64,000 nucleotides of DNA from Bretschneidera sinensis (lineage: Eukaryota; Streptophyta; Magnoliopsida; Brassicales; Akaniaceae): positions 104,111,588 to 104,175,587 of the forward strand of contig CM043702.1 in assembly GCA_023935145.1 (NCBI GenBank). The letters are read 5' to 3'. Positions 34,108 to 45,723 of this stretch are shown in pieces; position 1 is the first letter of the stretch; each line of letters opens with the position of its first letter. The notes under the pieces were generated by a model. That model had not been told where the DNA came from. It made no database searches and saw only the letters and a program-made list of their open reading frames with translations. The translations under genes and the position numbers were made by a program.

Positions 34108-34380
34108 TGCATCTTCTTCTATTGTAATTCTTCATCTCTTCTTTTAGTTAATAGTTCTCCTTCATAGCTTTTGAGTTGGCGTTCTTGAGGGTTTTCTAGG
34201 TAAGAAACCTCTTAAATTCTCGATTCCTTTAATTTCAGTGTCTATGGCGTAATCGGTATCGTCTTTGGTTTACTTAGATTCTTTATCTTCTTCTATTGCG
34301 ATTTCCAGCTCTTAGTTCACTTGGGTTCAATAGATTATGTTTAAGTATGGGTATATTATTTTTGGGTATTTGAAATTTTT
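34108..34380 (+). other. Target DNA with a split direct repeat
   Basis: It starts with the right TGCAT duplication. The segment 34196-34248 ('gggttttctaggtaag...ttcctttaatttcagtgtc') is a diverged copy of 7931-7983. Each copy looks like a splice donor followed by an acceptor about 45 bases later, which may be coincidence. No coding sequence is seen. Confidence 0.55.
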
Positions 34381-34830
34381 AGTTGCTTTTTGAATTTTCA
34401 TGTTACAGGGCAAGAAATGTTTTCTTGTAGTATGAGTGAGAGAGACTGTCATCTGAGATACATAAATATCGTTTTCAAATGAGGAAAGAGAGCTGCAGTG
34501 AAGATTTTCGAGTTAAAGAAAAATCCAAACAAATTGGATTGCACCTGCGAAAATCAATAGTGTGAATTGTTTGCGTGGTGTCTACCTATTAATGAACCAG
34601 CTGCTAGGACCATTGTTGAAACAAATGAATTGGAGTTGTGGATATAAATTCAAAGGATTAGATAGGATATTAGAAGAATGGGTGTGCTATTTGTGGGCAC
34701 TGAGACAGAGTTGGGGCATTGAAAATGTTGATTGTTGCAAGCATTGTTTCCAACTTTTTCATTTCTTTGTTTTTGTTTCAACTTATGTTAAGCAAATGAA
34801 ATGGTATTGAATGCTTTAGTTTGTAATGTT
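34380..34830 (+). pseudogene. Possible GRF zinc-finger protein remnant
   Basis: Short peptide stretches in shifting frames resemble plant GRF-type zinc-finger mini-proteins. Examples are KKNPNKLDC with a cysteine pair, a W/F-rich ELFAWCLPINEP segment, and a terminal hydrophobic GVLFVGTETEL. The only open frame of any size is 34562-34810 (82 codons), which by itself matches nothing I recognise. Such small genes often lie near plant MULEs. The identification is weak. Confidence 0.25.
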
Positions 34831-35323
34831 ATCTACTACTAAATGAAATGAATGGTTACTATTTTTCAAAAGATCTTATTTATGTTCATCGGTGAAATTT
34901 GAACAAAGAAGAGTACTACAAAATGGTCCCCATGTGCATATAACCAAAATTTATGCAAACAAGTCTTGAAAATTGTGGCCCCAATGACCAAAGTAATAGA
35001 TTCCATATATAAAGTTGAAGCTCATTCCAATGACATAGATTGAATAAAGTATACAAAAGTTATTGATGTATACAAAAAGTTCATCCATTGAACTTGTCAA
35101 AATATCATAACCAGTAAACAAGTCATGATCTGGTGAAAAACAACTCAAAGTTGTACAAAAAAAGACACATCCACATCAAATGATCTGCTCCACTATAAAT
35201 TAAAATTTAAAACAAAAAAAGAATATGTACTATTCTTCTTTTTAAAAGCATATGCATTGATCGCATCAACAAGCATTCCCTTGGGTTCCAAGAAAGTGAG
35301 AAGTGGTGGTAGATGACCTTGTA
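34831..35323. other. AT-rich stretch, no feature recognised
   Basis: No ORF with a recognisable domain, no LTR end and no repeat was found. It ends with TTGTA (35319-35323), the left flank of the solo LTR. Confidence 0.5.
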
Positions 35324-36048
35324 TGTAGAGCCTAATACTTTATTTTGATTATTTTAATTTTGGGATAAATAAAGGTGCGTGCCTGTTCAATTTAAGTCCT
35401 AAGTTTTTGCTAAGGATTATGAAACTTAAAAATAGGTAGACAATTGAGTTTTTAGAAATAAAGTTTACCTAAGGAGAGCTTTTGGAGTTTTAAGAAGTGT
35501 TAGGATAATTTGGGGGAGAGTTGTAGAATAGGAGGGTAGTTTTGAAATATTTATAAAAAAAAATTTCTATAAATAGGGGGAGAGAATCCAACACCAGGTG
35601 CTAGATTTCTCTAGAACCAACGGGAAAGAAGGAGAAAATGAGAGAAAAGAAGAGAAAAGAGAGAAAGGAGAAGGAGAAGGAGAAGAAGAAAAGGGAAAAG
35701 AGAGAGAGTTTTGGCCAAAAAAAAAAAGTAAAGATCTTGTTCTTCTTTCTTTATTGTTATCAAGTTTGGTTGTTAAGCTAAATATTTGAGTTTCTAAAGT
35801 GTGATTTGAAGAAAGTTTTAAGGAAAAAGTTTGAATAAAAAGGGTTTGTCTCAAAAATGGGTTTTTGAACCAAAGTTGTGATTTTCAAGTTTGGAACGCA
35901 ATTTTTGGTGTGAGTAATGTTGATTTTTAGTTAATGTAACTAATAAAAACTTGTATCTTTGAAGAATTGAAAGGATTTATAGAGATCAAGAAGAAATTTG
36001 GGGGAAAACTTGAAGTTTTCAGAGTGATTTTTGCTGGAATCAGGTGAC

Positions 36049-36186
36049 CCAGTCGACTGGATGAGATTTTTGTGCTATTTCTATAGGATGTAATTGAGTG
36101 AATCATAGTACCAATCTACTAAATGAAGTGGTAGAAGCTTTTGGATGTTTTCCTAGTCGACTGGATTAGGTACCCAGTCGACTAGA
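36049..36186. repeat. Palindrome array CCAGTCGACTGG in the solo LTR
   Basis: A perfect 12-bp palindrome CCAGTCGACTGG is at 36049-36060. Two one- or two-base variants lie at about 36153-36164 and 36173-36184. The core agtcgact is the same as in the unrelated SIRE copia element at the left end of the window. Confidence 0.85.
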
Positions 36187-36939
36187 TCATGTTGATTTTT
36201 AAAGAAAAAAATGACTTTTCCGTTTAATTTTTTAGTATGAAACCTTTCCAAAGTGATTTTAGTGTTTATATACATTTGAAGTATGAATAAAAAATCTTTA
36301 AAATTGTTAGCACTCATGAAACTTAAAGTGTTTTTGAGATTCAAAGTAAATGATTTTAGGACTTAACGCCATGATATCTTTGATTTTGGTTTCGTGCGAA
36401 GTGCGCTTGATATTTAAAGCTTGTAGATACCTTGGAGTTCCTAGTATTTTGTTATTGAATGATATTAATGGGGGTTAGATGTTGTTTCGCTCCTAGGTGC
36501 AAGTGGTGGACACCTTTAAAGATCAAGGGAGTAGTTTGAGGCTAGTTGTGGAGCTCGTACGAGGTAAGTATACCTTACTTTTAGTAAGCATATTAGACCG
36601 GAAAAATAGAAATAAAAATACGAAAAATATGATTGAGGATAAAAAGTATAAATAGTAGATTTTAAGTGATCTGAGTATAAAAGATTAGGAGTAGGGAAGA
36701 TAATAAAGAATAATGTGTTAAAAATTATATAAAAATGTACAAGGATATTAAGATATATAGTGTATGAGTTAAGAAATGATTTAATGTGATTGTCCTTAAG
36801 ATATTGTGATGCGTGTGATTTTATTGAAGATGATTACTTGAATTGCTATGGAATTGTGATGTAATCGATTGATGGATGTTATTTACATATTCGTTGTTTC
36901 ATGAATGCATTTCATGCTACATATATAGTTAGTGTATTA

Positions 36940-37300
36940 TTGAGGGGGGAGTCATGGGTGAGGCCAGTAGGTCTTTTCCCACAAGGGGTGTAAAGGTACC
37001 AAACATTACTGGACGTACAGTACCCCAGAAGGGGGGATCCATTGTGATTATGATATAATTATTAGACGTACCGGTACGTGGAGAGACGTCCCCGTGATGA
37101 TGAGATTAGCCCAATGAGGGGCACTAATATGATTATGTACTTTTCATATTGCATTTCATGGATGCATCGGAAATGATTGGCCCATAAGGGGCGTGTGATG
37201 TGATTGGCCCATGAAGGACATGTATTGTGGTTGGTCTGTGAGGGGCATGTGTTGTAATTGGCCCATCATTTGATATGTTGAGCCCGGTGAAGGGTGTGTA
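36940..37300. repeat. Degenerate minisatellite in the solo LTR
   Basis: Repeated phrases of the type 'attggcccatgaggggcatgtg' (about 28-30 bases) are clear at 37170-37270. Looser 'acgtaccggtacg'/'ggggcact' units lie before them. ACGTACCGGTACGT (37065-37078) is a perfect palindrome except for flanking bases. Confidence 0.65.
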
Positions 37301-37992
37301 TGTGGTTGTGATAATAGGAAGGTGTTGAGATGGAAAATTATCATTGTTGGTTGACATCGTGTTACGTGCTATGTGATAAAAATCATTTGCTCGAAAATAA
37401 ACTAAAAAGGAAAAATTTGATGAACTCTTGTTTAAACAATAGTTTTCTCTTAAGAAAATAAGAAAATTTTTTGGGGAAAAAGCAAGAATTATACTACATG
37501 TAATTAATAAATAAATAACCTTGATGATAAAGGTTATAAATAAAAATGAAAAGCTTTCTATTACAATTACTTCTAGTAATGTGTTCTCACTAAGCGTTTT
37601 AGCTCACTCGTTTATTTTACTAACATTTTAGGTAGTATCAAGTATTTATGGTTAGAGTTGAAGAGAGTTGCATATGATATCCTCTTCCTTTGAGTCTTCT
37701 TAATTTTGATAGGAGTTTAAGACCTTTTTTTATATAATGGTCAAGTTTTTGTAAAGATATTGTGAAGTTAGTTGTTGTGGGGAAAGTTTTCCTTTATATT
37801 GTATCTTTATAAGCTGTAGAATTTTGAATTTACTCATTTTGAAACGATTTGTATTTATGTGAATTTGTGATATTTGAAAAAATTGCTAGTTGCCTTGTGA
37901 GTTTTGTGTGTTTGCATGTAGGTCGGGGCGTTCGAAACTGAAAGGTGATCATGCCTCCTTGGGTAGGGCTCACCCAGGGATGGGTTATTACA

Positions 37993-38289
37993 TTATAACC
38001 CTTCTTACTCCAAGAATGGTTCTACGGGTAGGAAGCCTTGCATCTGATGTCATGCCAAATCTGTATGCATTACTAAGAAATGTACCTTACACCCAACCAA
38101 TACAAAATCAATATATAGCCAACCATGAACCCATTATCTACACCAAACACACCAATCATTCATTACCTACACCAACCAATACAAAGTTCAATAAACACAT
38201 TATGGTTATAAATTAGTAAAGTTCAAAATTGAGGAATTGAACTAACACTAATACATCCACACTTTATTGCATTAAAGATTGTTTCTTTT
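37993..38289. other. Flank between the solo LTR and the MULE transposase, no gene
   Basis: Apart from a short repetitive stretch 'accaaccaatacaa' (38092-38185) nothing is recognised. It may be the 3' untranslated part of the minus-strand transposase gene. Confidence 0.4.
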
Positions 38290-40917
38290 CCTTTCTCCAG
38301 TGCTGGTATAGTAGCAGTAGTTTTTCTTGCAGCACCATCCATTCTTCCTTAACCGGCACCACCTTATCGTCCCTCACCACCAACAACACCTTCTCTTCCC
38401 TTAATACCACTTGTAGACCTTGTAACCCTACCACCTCTTGATGCTCCACCACCAACAAGACCTTCTCTTCTCTCACCACCACTTGCAGACCTTGTAATCA
38501 TACCAATCATTGATGCTCTACCACTAACAACAGCTTATCTTCCCTCACCACCACTTGAACGTCCTCTACCACCCCTTGTTGCCCTACCAACATTTAATTT
38601 TCTTGTAACATCACTATCTTTTCTCTGATCAGAACCTCTTCTAATTTCATCTACCACCACCCTTTTCCCTACAACATAAAGCAAGACAACAAGACAAATT
38701 AGTAAAGTGGTTTACTAAACAGTAACAAAACATGAAATATTAATACGTTGTTGTTTTACCTTCTTTGTTGCTCCTCTTTGGATGGTTTTACTATTGTGAC
38801 CAAATTGTTTGCAGATGTTACATATCATGGCGCAAGATCTTTTACTTTGTGTAGCAAGGGCAGCTTCACCAGGTTCCCTCCTTATGTTTTTCTTAAGCCT
38901 ACTAAGTCCTTTTCTCAGTGATGGAGCTTTTATATCTTCTTCAATATTATCTAAGGTTAGGACAACATTTGGTAAGGGATGAATAATCTCACTATAAGCC
39001 TACATGTAGGTATGGACTGAGAAGTAATCATGGCAATAGTCCTCTAATTTTTCTTTCTTATGCTTACAGATGAAATAAGTTGCATGTTTTCATGACAAAC
39101 CAGTCTTGATCTAGTATTGATAACTACAACTCTTTGGTCCTAGGTCCACTGCATGATTCCATTTTCCATCACTTGATATTCATCTCTTCCACTAGGCATC
39201 GTACTACAATTATTTGTTAACTGAATAATTCTATTCAATTTAACTTTAATTTTGGGAGTCACCTTCTCATTCTCTCAACTGTAACCTTTGGCATATCTTT
39301 TTTAGAGCCTACACGCCAGTTTCATCTTTAGACTTTCAAGAACGTTCAATATTAGTTTGCTTCTAAATTTTGTCACCTAGGAATTAAAGGATTCTATATG
39401 GTTGTTTGTAACTGAACTATCTTTTGATGTTGAATCAAATATGTTTGGCCTAAGATAAAGATTTCTTAGCTAACCATCTCCATATTGGATCTGAGTGGCC
39501 TTTCAATGAAGTAATGGCTTTCTTAAAATCATCTTTGTAGAATGCTTTTGCAGCCCACCAAAAATTTTCCTTTAACTCTAGCCCAAGGAAACTAGCTCTG
39601 AAGTTACTATAGACATGTCTAGCACAGTTTTTGTGATAGAGATGTGGGAAAAACTCAACTATAACATCCAAGATTCCCTCCATGTAAGTAAAACATTATT
39701 TTAGCATTTTAATAAAATGTTATACAAATTTAGAAGAATGCATGAATGAGAGTAAAAGTATATTGTTTCTTAACATTTTACTTATCTGACATAAAGGTAA
39801 GCGGCCTCTCCAATGACCCCTCACCAATACAATCCCTTAAACACCTACATAATAATACCCAACTTTCTTTGCTTTCTACCTCAACAATAGCATATGATAC
39901 TGGAAACAAACCATTGTTTCCATCAAGTGCTATAGCAGACAATAATCCCCTTTAGAAACAACCATCTAACCCCCAAAATGGTCTGCAGCCATTAAGGAAC
40001 CTAATCTTCATTGCATGGAAGCATACAAATATTCTTTTAAACACAACTGGCTCTTTTTGGTTTTGTCTCTTATACATATGTATTATTACAATGCTTTTTG
40101 AATTCTTTTCCACTACTAACTTAGCATATTTTCTCAGTTTCCTAAGTGATTCTTTATGCCCACATTCAACTTCTTCTCTCACCTTCTTTTTAGCCCTGTA
40201 CAACTGTTTACCATAAGGATCAATCTCATATTGCCTCTCAGTGTTTCTCTCATAAACTTATAGCTCATGCTCGGGTTAGCCTTCAACTGATTACCAAGTT
40301 TCCTGGGAATCCATGGTACCCTTGCATTATTATTTTTCTTGGTTTTCACATAGTTATGATCATCATTCAAGATTTTAACCATGAATTCAATCTTGTTTAG
40401 TTTTGGTGAAGCATAAATTCTCCAAGGATAACCCTCAGCCTTGCACAATGCGTTGACCCTCTTTCTATTATTTTTTTTTTTGTTTACTAAAGCTAAACCC
40501 CCTTGCACACCATAATCCTCCAATACTTCTCTAAAGTGTTACACATTACTAAATACATATCCTACTTGAAAGACTATTGTTCCATCTTCCCTAGGCTTGA
40601 ATATATTTGCGGGAATTCTCATATTATTGCCCCATCCTCTCTAAAATCCTCATCAAATTCTTCTTCACTTATAACACAATCTACTGATTCATCAGACCCT
40701 ACATCACTCAGTTCATTGTTTGAGTCTAAATCTGCCTCATCAACCTCTTCACCATAATCAGATTCCTCACTATCATTATTAGACTCACTTCCATTCTCCA
40801 ACCAGTCCTCCTCATCATCATCATCTGAAAAGTCATTAGCCTAATTCTTTGATTGTATTTGTTCTTCCATTCCTTTAATCCCCACTAGCCTTAGCTTGAT
40901 CCCCTCATTCAACCCCC
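38290..40917 (-). pseudogene. MuDR/MULE transposase, main part
   Basis: Reading from 40917 downward there is an acidic N-terminal linker (DDDDEEDWLENGSES). The MuDR DNA-binding domain follows (40523-40179: CKAEGYPWRIYASPKLNK). Next is YRAKKKVREEVE with FLNGCRPFWGLDGCF, where the first catalytic aspartate of the DDE domain lies (40203-39952). Then come LDGNNGLFPVSYAIVEVE and LTFMSDK (to about 39797), a probable intron (donor at about 39795, acceptor near 39690), and CARHVYSNFRASFLGLELK (39683-39450). A SWIM-type finger follows (TGLSCKHATYF, about 39100). A zinc knuckle CNICKQFGHNS (about 38830) and a G/R-rich repetitive tail end the protein. Stops occur in several places. MuDR transposases move the element by cut-and-paste. 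Confidence 0.82.
38380..38600 (-). repeat. 72-bp coding repeat in the transposase C-terminus
   Basis: About three degenerate units of 69-72 bases share 'ccaccaccaacaa', 'ccttctcttc' and 'accacttg(c/t)agaccttgta'. On the minus strand they give a glycine/arginine-rich tail, a common low-complexity ending in plant MULE transposases. Confidence 0.65.
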
Positions 40918-42485
40918 TGATTACGCCCAAAGAGTAATGCAGTAGTTGTAGCATAGCTTTGGGGTGTCGATTCCACAGGGAAACAAGTTAACTACAAAAG
41001 AAGGTAAACCTCAACACGGACGGTAAAGATTAAACGAAAGAATTTGATTTTTGATAGTAATTATGTAAATAGTTGTGTGAATATATTATGGACAAGCAAC
41101 AAGGTTCTGGGAATCCTCCCTAGGTTCATTGCCTTATCCCAATCATGATTCAGTTGTTTTTATCTCGATTGCAAGTTTCAGATCCCAAACAGGCAATCGG
41201 CAAATATTCAATTAAGAACAAATATAAACCCTAATGTAATTGCTTATGAAATACTCATTGGTTTCGATTCAAGCATGCATGACCTATCCTATAAAGTTAT
41301 CAAGAAATGACAATATATCACCATGATAATATCGCAGTAATGGACAACCCTAAAAAAGAAATCTACCAAACTTAATCACACCCAAACAACTTGACATGAG
41401 AAGAGCAAGACTAGACTTATATGGAGAATAAGCGTGCAATCACCGGTTTAATAAAATCTAAGATAAGAAGAATAAAAAGTGCAGCTGTCACATGAACCCT
41501 AATTCTTCTTGTTTGATCAAAGAATAAATCATAAACAATGTTCTAACATTAAATCCTTACAACCGAATCAAGACTAGAAAGTAAGAACAACTACACCTAA
41601 GGATTCATCCCTTCGCCTTGCTTGAAGATTAGTTAGCCATGGGGCTCATGCTTGATCACTTTGATGGAGTAGCCTTCGTGAGCTTTCAGCCTTCAATTGT
41701 ATGTCAAAAGATGTCTTACATAATCATAATATCAAACCCTAAGTGTCCTATTTATAGTACAAGAGTCCAAGGGTGTTTTTGGGTTTATTCTAATGTTTAA
41801 AAACCCTAATTAAAGTCTAACTTGGAGATGCAAATCCATGTGCGCACTGCGGTGCTGCTAGGGAGCACTGCGGTACTAGGCATGTTCATGACTAGGCGAG
41901 CTTCTGGGAACCACGGTGCTGTTGAGGAGCACTACGGTGCTGGCTGGTGGTTTAAGATGTGGAGGTTCTAGGCGCTGCGGTGCTGGCCGCGGTGCTGGCT
42001 GGTGCTGTTCTGGACTGACCTTTGTCTACTAAAACTACCATAATGTTCTCTAGAAAAATTATTTTATGAGCTGCAAAATTCGTCCAAAAATAGACTTCCG
42101 GATCTTTCTAAGCATATATGGCTCATCTCCTGGTTCTTCTTGCATCAATACAGTTTAATTTGCAAAGATGATTGATCTGTACGGGAAATTCTGGCAATTT
42201 AGTGAAACTCCTTTCCAAGTCATGGCACACACACTTTCTTCCCTTCATTTTGTCCTTCCAAAAGCACTCATTCACTTCGATATGCATGGGATCTTTGTGC
42301 TTTATTCAATTGTAGCATTTCCCTCTCTTTTAGACTCCAAACACCTGAAAATGCATCAAAACAAATCAATGATCCAAGAATGACACTTTAGAATTGTTAA
42401 GGTATAAAAGTGCAATTCAAACCTAGATCAACCCTAAAATGCTAACAATTAAGTACTCTAAAGATGCATTTTATGACTCTTATCA
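40918..42485 (-). mobile_element. 3' LTR of Athila-type copy 2
   Basis: It is 1568 bp. A polypurine tract (gttgggggttg on the minus strand) ends at its border, 42486-42496. It has one more 'gcaccgcggtgc'-type unit than the other LTR. A 71-codon window-strand ORF (42168-42383) is present in both LTRs but simply reflects their identity. Confidence 0.9.
41840..42015. repeat. Palindrome-rich array, core CCGCGG, in the 3' LTR of copy 2
   Basis: Repeated degenerate units of type 'gggagcaCTGCGGTgctgg' and 'ccgcggtgctgg' stand directly before the shared block 'gacctttgtctactaaaac'. That is the position where copy 1 has its CTCGAG palindromes. Confidence 0.85.
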
Positions 42486-42497
42486 CAACCCCCAACT

Positions 42498-43892
42498 AGC
42501 TTATTGCTAGTCCCTAGCAATTCAAGCGAAAACAATAGATGAATTCTATAGTGGGAATCGAAGCAAAGTGAAGCAATGCTAGTGTTAAACAAAGAGTAAT
42601 TCACTTTTGTCTAAAAAATCGCACATAACACACGGCACATAGAATCATTAAATTTCACCCAAGTCCAAAAGTAATCTAAACATCAATCTTAAAATTGTTA
42701 TCAACTCTTAACATCTCTCTTACCACAATCAATTAATCCGAACACCCAGATGATTTTATGCATAACAATCATGAATACAAGTCTTGGCCTCTAAAAACAT
42801 AAATTGTGTGACATCAATCACAAAAACAAGCTCCATAGGCTTACATTTCAAACCACTCTCCACAATTGTAGAAAAAATCACATTACATTGGATCAATAGG
42901 TCTTAATAAGCTTGTAACGTTAGGCTAAGGTAAAGTTTAAGAAAGAATAGGAAGGATTCACAAGTAAAAGAACTCAATCTCTTATCTTTAAACACAATCT
43001 CTTTTAAGCACTAGATAACCTTACATCATCACCCAACTTTTTCAACTATTTGTTCGAGCATTTTTCTCAAATCACCACTTTTCTTTTCTTTTCTTCTTTC
43101 TTTGCCATAATTCACTTCTATTTTCTTTTCTTTTGTATTTGGCATAAGACCATTCATCTTCTTTTTAATTCTGTTCTTTTCTTTTCCACAACCCCCAACT
43201 TATCTCCTTTAATTTACTTGGGTTATAGTAGTGATATTTTCTCATATTCCCATCCTTACTCCTTTTAAGTGTTCCTCAACAAACGTGCATAGCGAAGTTC
43301 TTTTAAGAGAAAGGTAAGGATAAAATATTTTAGGCTCGTAAAGGTGAGTAAATGGGCAATTGAAAGAAACAAGGCTCAAATTCTTTTTCAAGAAAAAGGC
43401 TCAAATGGGTAACTAGTGATAAATATAGCAATGGTAAGTTTTGAAGGCTCAAACGGTTCAAAAATGGCCGATATCATATCCTAAGTAGTGTGCATTCTAG
43501 AAATTCGCCTCAAGTGATTATGAAATAAGTTCTAGAGCTTGTCGAGACCGCAAAAGTATTCACAAAACAATCACACATAAAACTTCTCTAAATGTTTTAG
43601 ACTAATCATACATTCTTATCGCAAACTAGAGTCTCAAACCAAGTGAAGATTGATACTTAAATTAATTTCAAACCGAAGCAAGATTTAACTTCTTCTAAAT
43701 GCTATATGCTATCTCAATTAAGTTCATATCATTGACATGTGAATTAACTCTAAAGCTAACACAAAGCATGCTTAAAACAAACAAAAAGGGAAAAATGATA
43801 CCAAGCAGTTCAATGAAAAACATGAAAAACAGGAATATGTTTCCTCCACCTCCAACTTAAAATAAGCATTGTCCTCAATGTAAAAGCAAAAG
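42498..43892. other. Non-coding 3' part of Athila-type copy 2
   Basis: No coding frame was recognised on either strand. Pyrimidine-rich stretches (43060-43190) produce meaningless hydrophobic ORFs. It corresponds to 11930-13289 of copy 1, though similarity there is patchy. Confidence 0.6.
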
Positions 43893-44429
43893 TTAAGGAA
43901 ACTCCCTTTGTAACCAAAAATGCACAGAAGTTGAAAATTGTGCACCACCATTTGAACTGCTTTGTATTTTTGTCTTTGAAAAATAAATACGAAAGTAAAA
44001 CTGGAAAACAACAAAATAATAATAATAAACAAGAAAAAAAAAATATGAAAAACAGCAAAAAATAAAAGGATATGTTGTGGGTTGCCTCCCATGAGCGCTA
44101 AGTTTTACGTCTTCAGCCAGACGTTTTTTTTCCCTCTTTGAAAAACATAGGTTGAATGCACCAGCCACTGCTTCATTTCCAAATTCGATGCTTGTATGCT
44201 TTGGAGAGGCCTCAAGGATGTCATCAGTAACAACCGCAAATTCTGGCGCGATATGTGACTTTGTGAAGCCATGGATGAGGGTGAACTCCAATGGATTAAG
44301 GTTTTGGACCTTTTCCATGAATGAGTCAATCATGTATGCTTGGTGGGTTTCATCCACATCCTCTGATTTTTTCGTTGTTGGGATGTGTAATGACTTACTC
44401 AGTGTCTTAATGATATTCACCTCCTTCAA
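43893..44429 (-). pseudogene. Pol linker segment of Athila-type copy 2
   Basis: The 178-codon frame has LHIPTTKKSEDVDETHQAY, MIDSFMEKVQNLNPLEFTL and DDILEASPKHTSIEFG. It is homologous to 13290-13586 of copy 1 and resembles the piece before reverse transcriptase in Athila-type polyproteins, where a 'hydrophilic-V(D)LID-PLE.AL' motif is usual. The last 50 or so codons, rich in phenylalanine and serine, look like non-coding read-through. No catalytic motif is present. Confidence 0.6.
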
Positions 44430-44432
44430 ATT

Positions 44433-45723
44433 CTATTGTGCTAGATGTTGACCATGGGGTGTGGACTGAGCTTGAGAAGGGAAATTACCATGCTCAGTCA
44501 CACTCATGTAGCTAATCAACTTGGACACTTGGTTCTTTAAATCCTTATGTTCTTCAACAACCTGCACAATTAAATATTCAAGCCTTTGATTAGTCTTCCC
44601 CTGTGCCTCAATAAAAACATGTAAAGTGTCTTCTAAAGGACTCCTAGAAGATACAGGTGCATGATATGGTTCAAGACATGGTGCAGGGGGTTGTGCAAGC
44701 TGCTGGTTTTCAGATTTCCAGCTGAAATTGAGGTGATTCTGCCACTCCGGATTATAGTTATCAGAGAAGGGTGCCAAAGGCTTCTTGTACATGCCTAAGG
44801 TATTACATTGTTCCTTATACATCCCTCTCATCTCAGCAAATGTGGGGCACTCTTGGGCGAGATGATCTACCCTGCCACACACAAAACATGGTTCAAAAGA
44901 TTTTGCATGATTAGCTACGTGTGTTGGCTTTAAGCTCTTAGTCTTTAACACCTCTAGTTCCCTAGTGAGCATCTCGACCTTGGCCTTAAGGTTATCATCT
45001 TCCCTAAGATGGTAAATTCCACCACTATTTAGGTTCCCTACAGGTCGTGACCTATTTGTGCTTTCAGTAGCACTAGGTCCAGTCCAAGTGTAAGCTTTTT
45101 CAGCAAGCTCATTGAGGTACTCTATGGCCTCATCAGGATCTTTTTCTAAAAACTCACCATTACATATCATCTCTACAAATTGGCGCTCCCTATATGTAAG
45201 TCCCTCATAAAAATAGCTCACTAAGCGCCAATTTTCATACCCATGGTGAAGGTACATACTCAACAACTCCTTAAGTCTCTCCCAAGACTGATATAAAGTC
45301 TCACTATCCTTTTGTGCAAAGGTGGAGATTTGCCTTTTTAAAGCATTGGTCTTATGTTGGGGGAAGTATTTATTAAAAAAAATTCGAGTCATCTCAGTCC
45401 ACGACCTAATAGATCGTGGTCTTAGTGAGTATAGCCAACTCTTAGCTATCCTTCAAAGCAAAAGGAAAGAACTTAAGCCTCACAATGTCATCGATTTTGT
45501 CTTGACTATGAAAAGTCGCGACTACTTCCTTAAACTCTCTAATGTGCACATATGGGTTTTCATTGTCCAAGCCATGGAATGTAGGGAGTAACTGTATCAT
45601 CCTTGTTTTAAAATCTAGTTAGCGAGTATTGGCTTGAAACATAATGTATGATGGTGTGGCTGTGCGTGTAGGGTTGAGGTAATCCTGAAGGGTCCTAGGG
45701 GGTTGATATTCATGTTCACTCAT
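44433..45723 (-). pseudogene. Athila-type gag, one frameshift
   Basis: The start codon at 45723 gives MSEHEYQPPRTLQDYL. The core follows (LLPTFHGLDNENPYVHIREF), with a frameshift near 45450 and a few stops before it. The frame 45392-44433 (319 codons) is then intact: KTNALKRQISTFAQKDSETL, YFYEGLTYRERQFVEM and a zinc knuckle CFVCGRVDHLAQEC (CX2CX4HX4C). It ends with a proline/glutamine-rich part and a coiled-coil-like segment. This is a typical gypsy gag. Only one or two lesions separate it from an open frame, so the copy is fairly young compared with its neighbours. Confidence 0.85.

Larger units (their letters stand above)
35324..37992 (+). mobile_element. Solo LTR of a second gypsy family
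   Basis: It is about 2669 bp, starting TGTAGAGCC and ending GGGTTATTACA. The ending is near-identical in wording to that of the Tekay-type LTR (gggatggGTTGTTACA). The flanks TTGTA (35319-35323) and TTATA (37993-37997) would be a target duplication with one mismatch. A TATA box (TATAAATAGG) is at 35569-35578. There is no primer site or coding region next to either end, so unequal recombination between two LTRs is the likely origin. Confidence 0.75.

Noticed and set aside
34562..34810. 82-codon ORF as an independent host gene
   Set aside because: No domain is recognised in this frame. The better-supported similarity (weak GRF-like) lies in other frames of the same stretch.
35567..35854. Minus-strand ORF of 95 codons, serine/phenylalanine-rich
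   Set aside because: It is the complement of a purine-rich tract in the solo LTR, with no domain.
42168..42383. 71-codon ORF conserved in two places (42168-42383 and 47299-47514)
   Set aside because: Both lie in the two LTRs of one element, so conservation only reflects LTR identity. They are antisense to the element.
43050..43268. Hydrophobic 72-codon ORF suggesting a membrane peptide
   Set aside because: It comes from a TTTC/CTTTT-rich stretch in the untranslated part of the Athila-type element; composition explains it.
44152..44451. Plus-strand ORF of 99 codons opposite the Athila-type pol linker
   Set aside because: It is a shadow of the minus-strand frame 43893-44429, whose homology is supported by copy 1.
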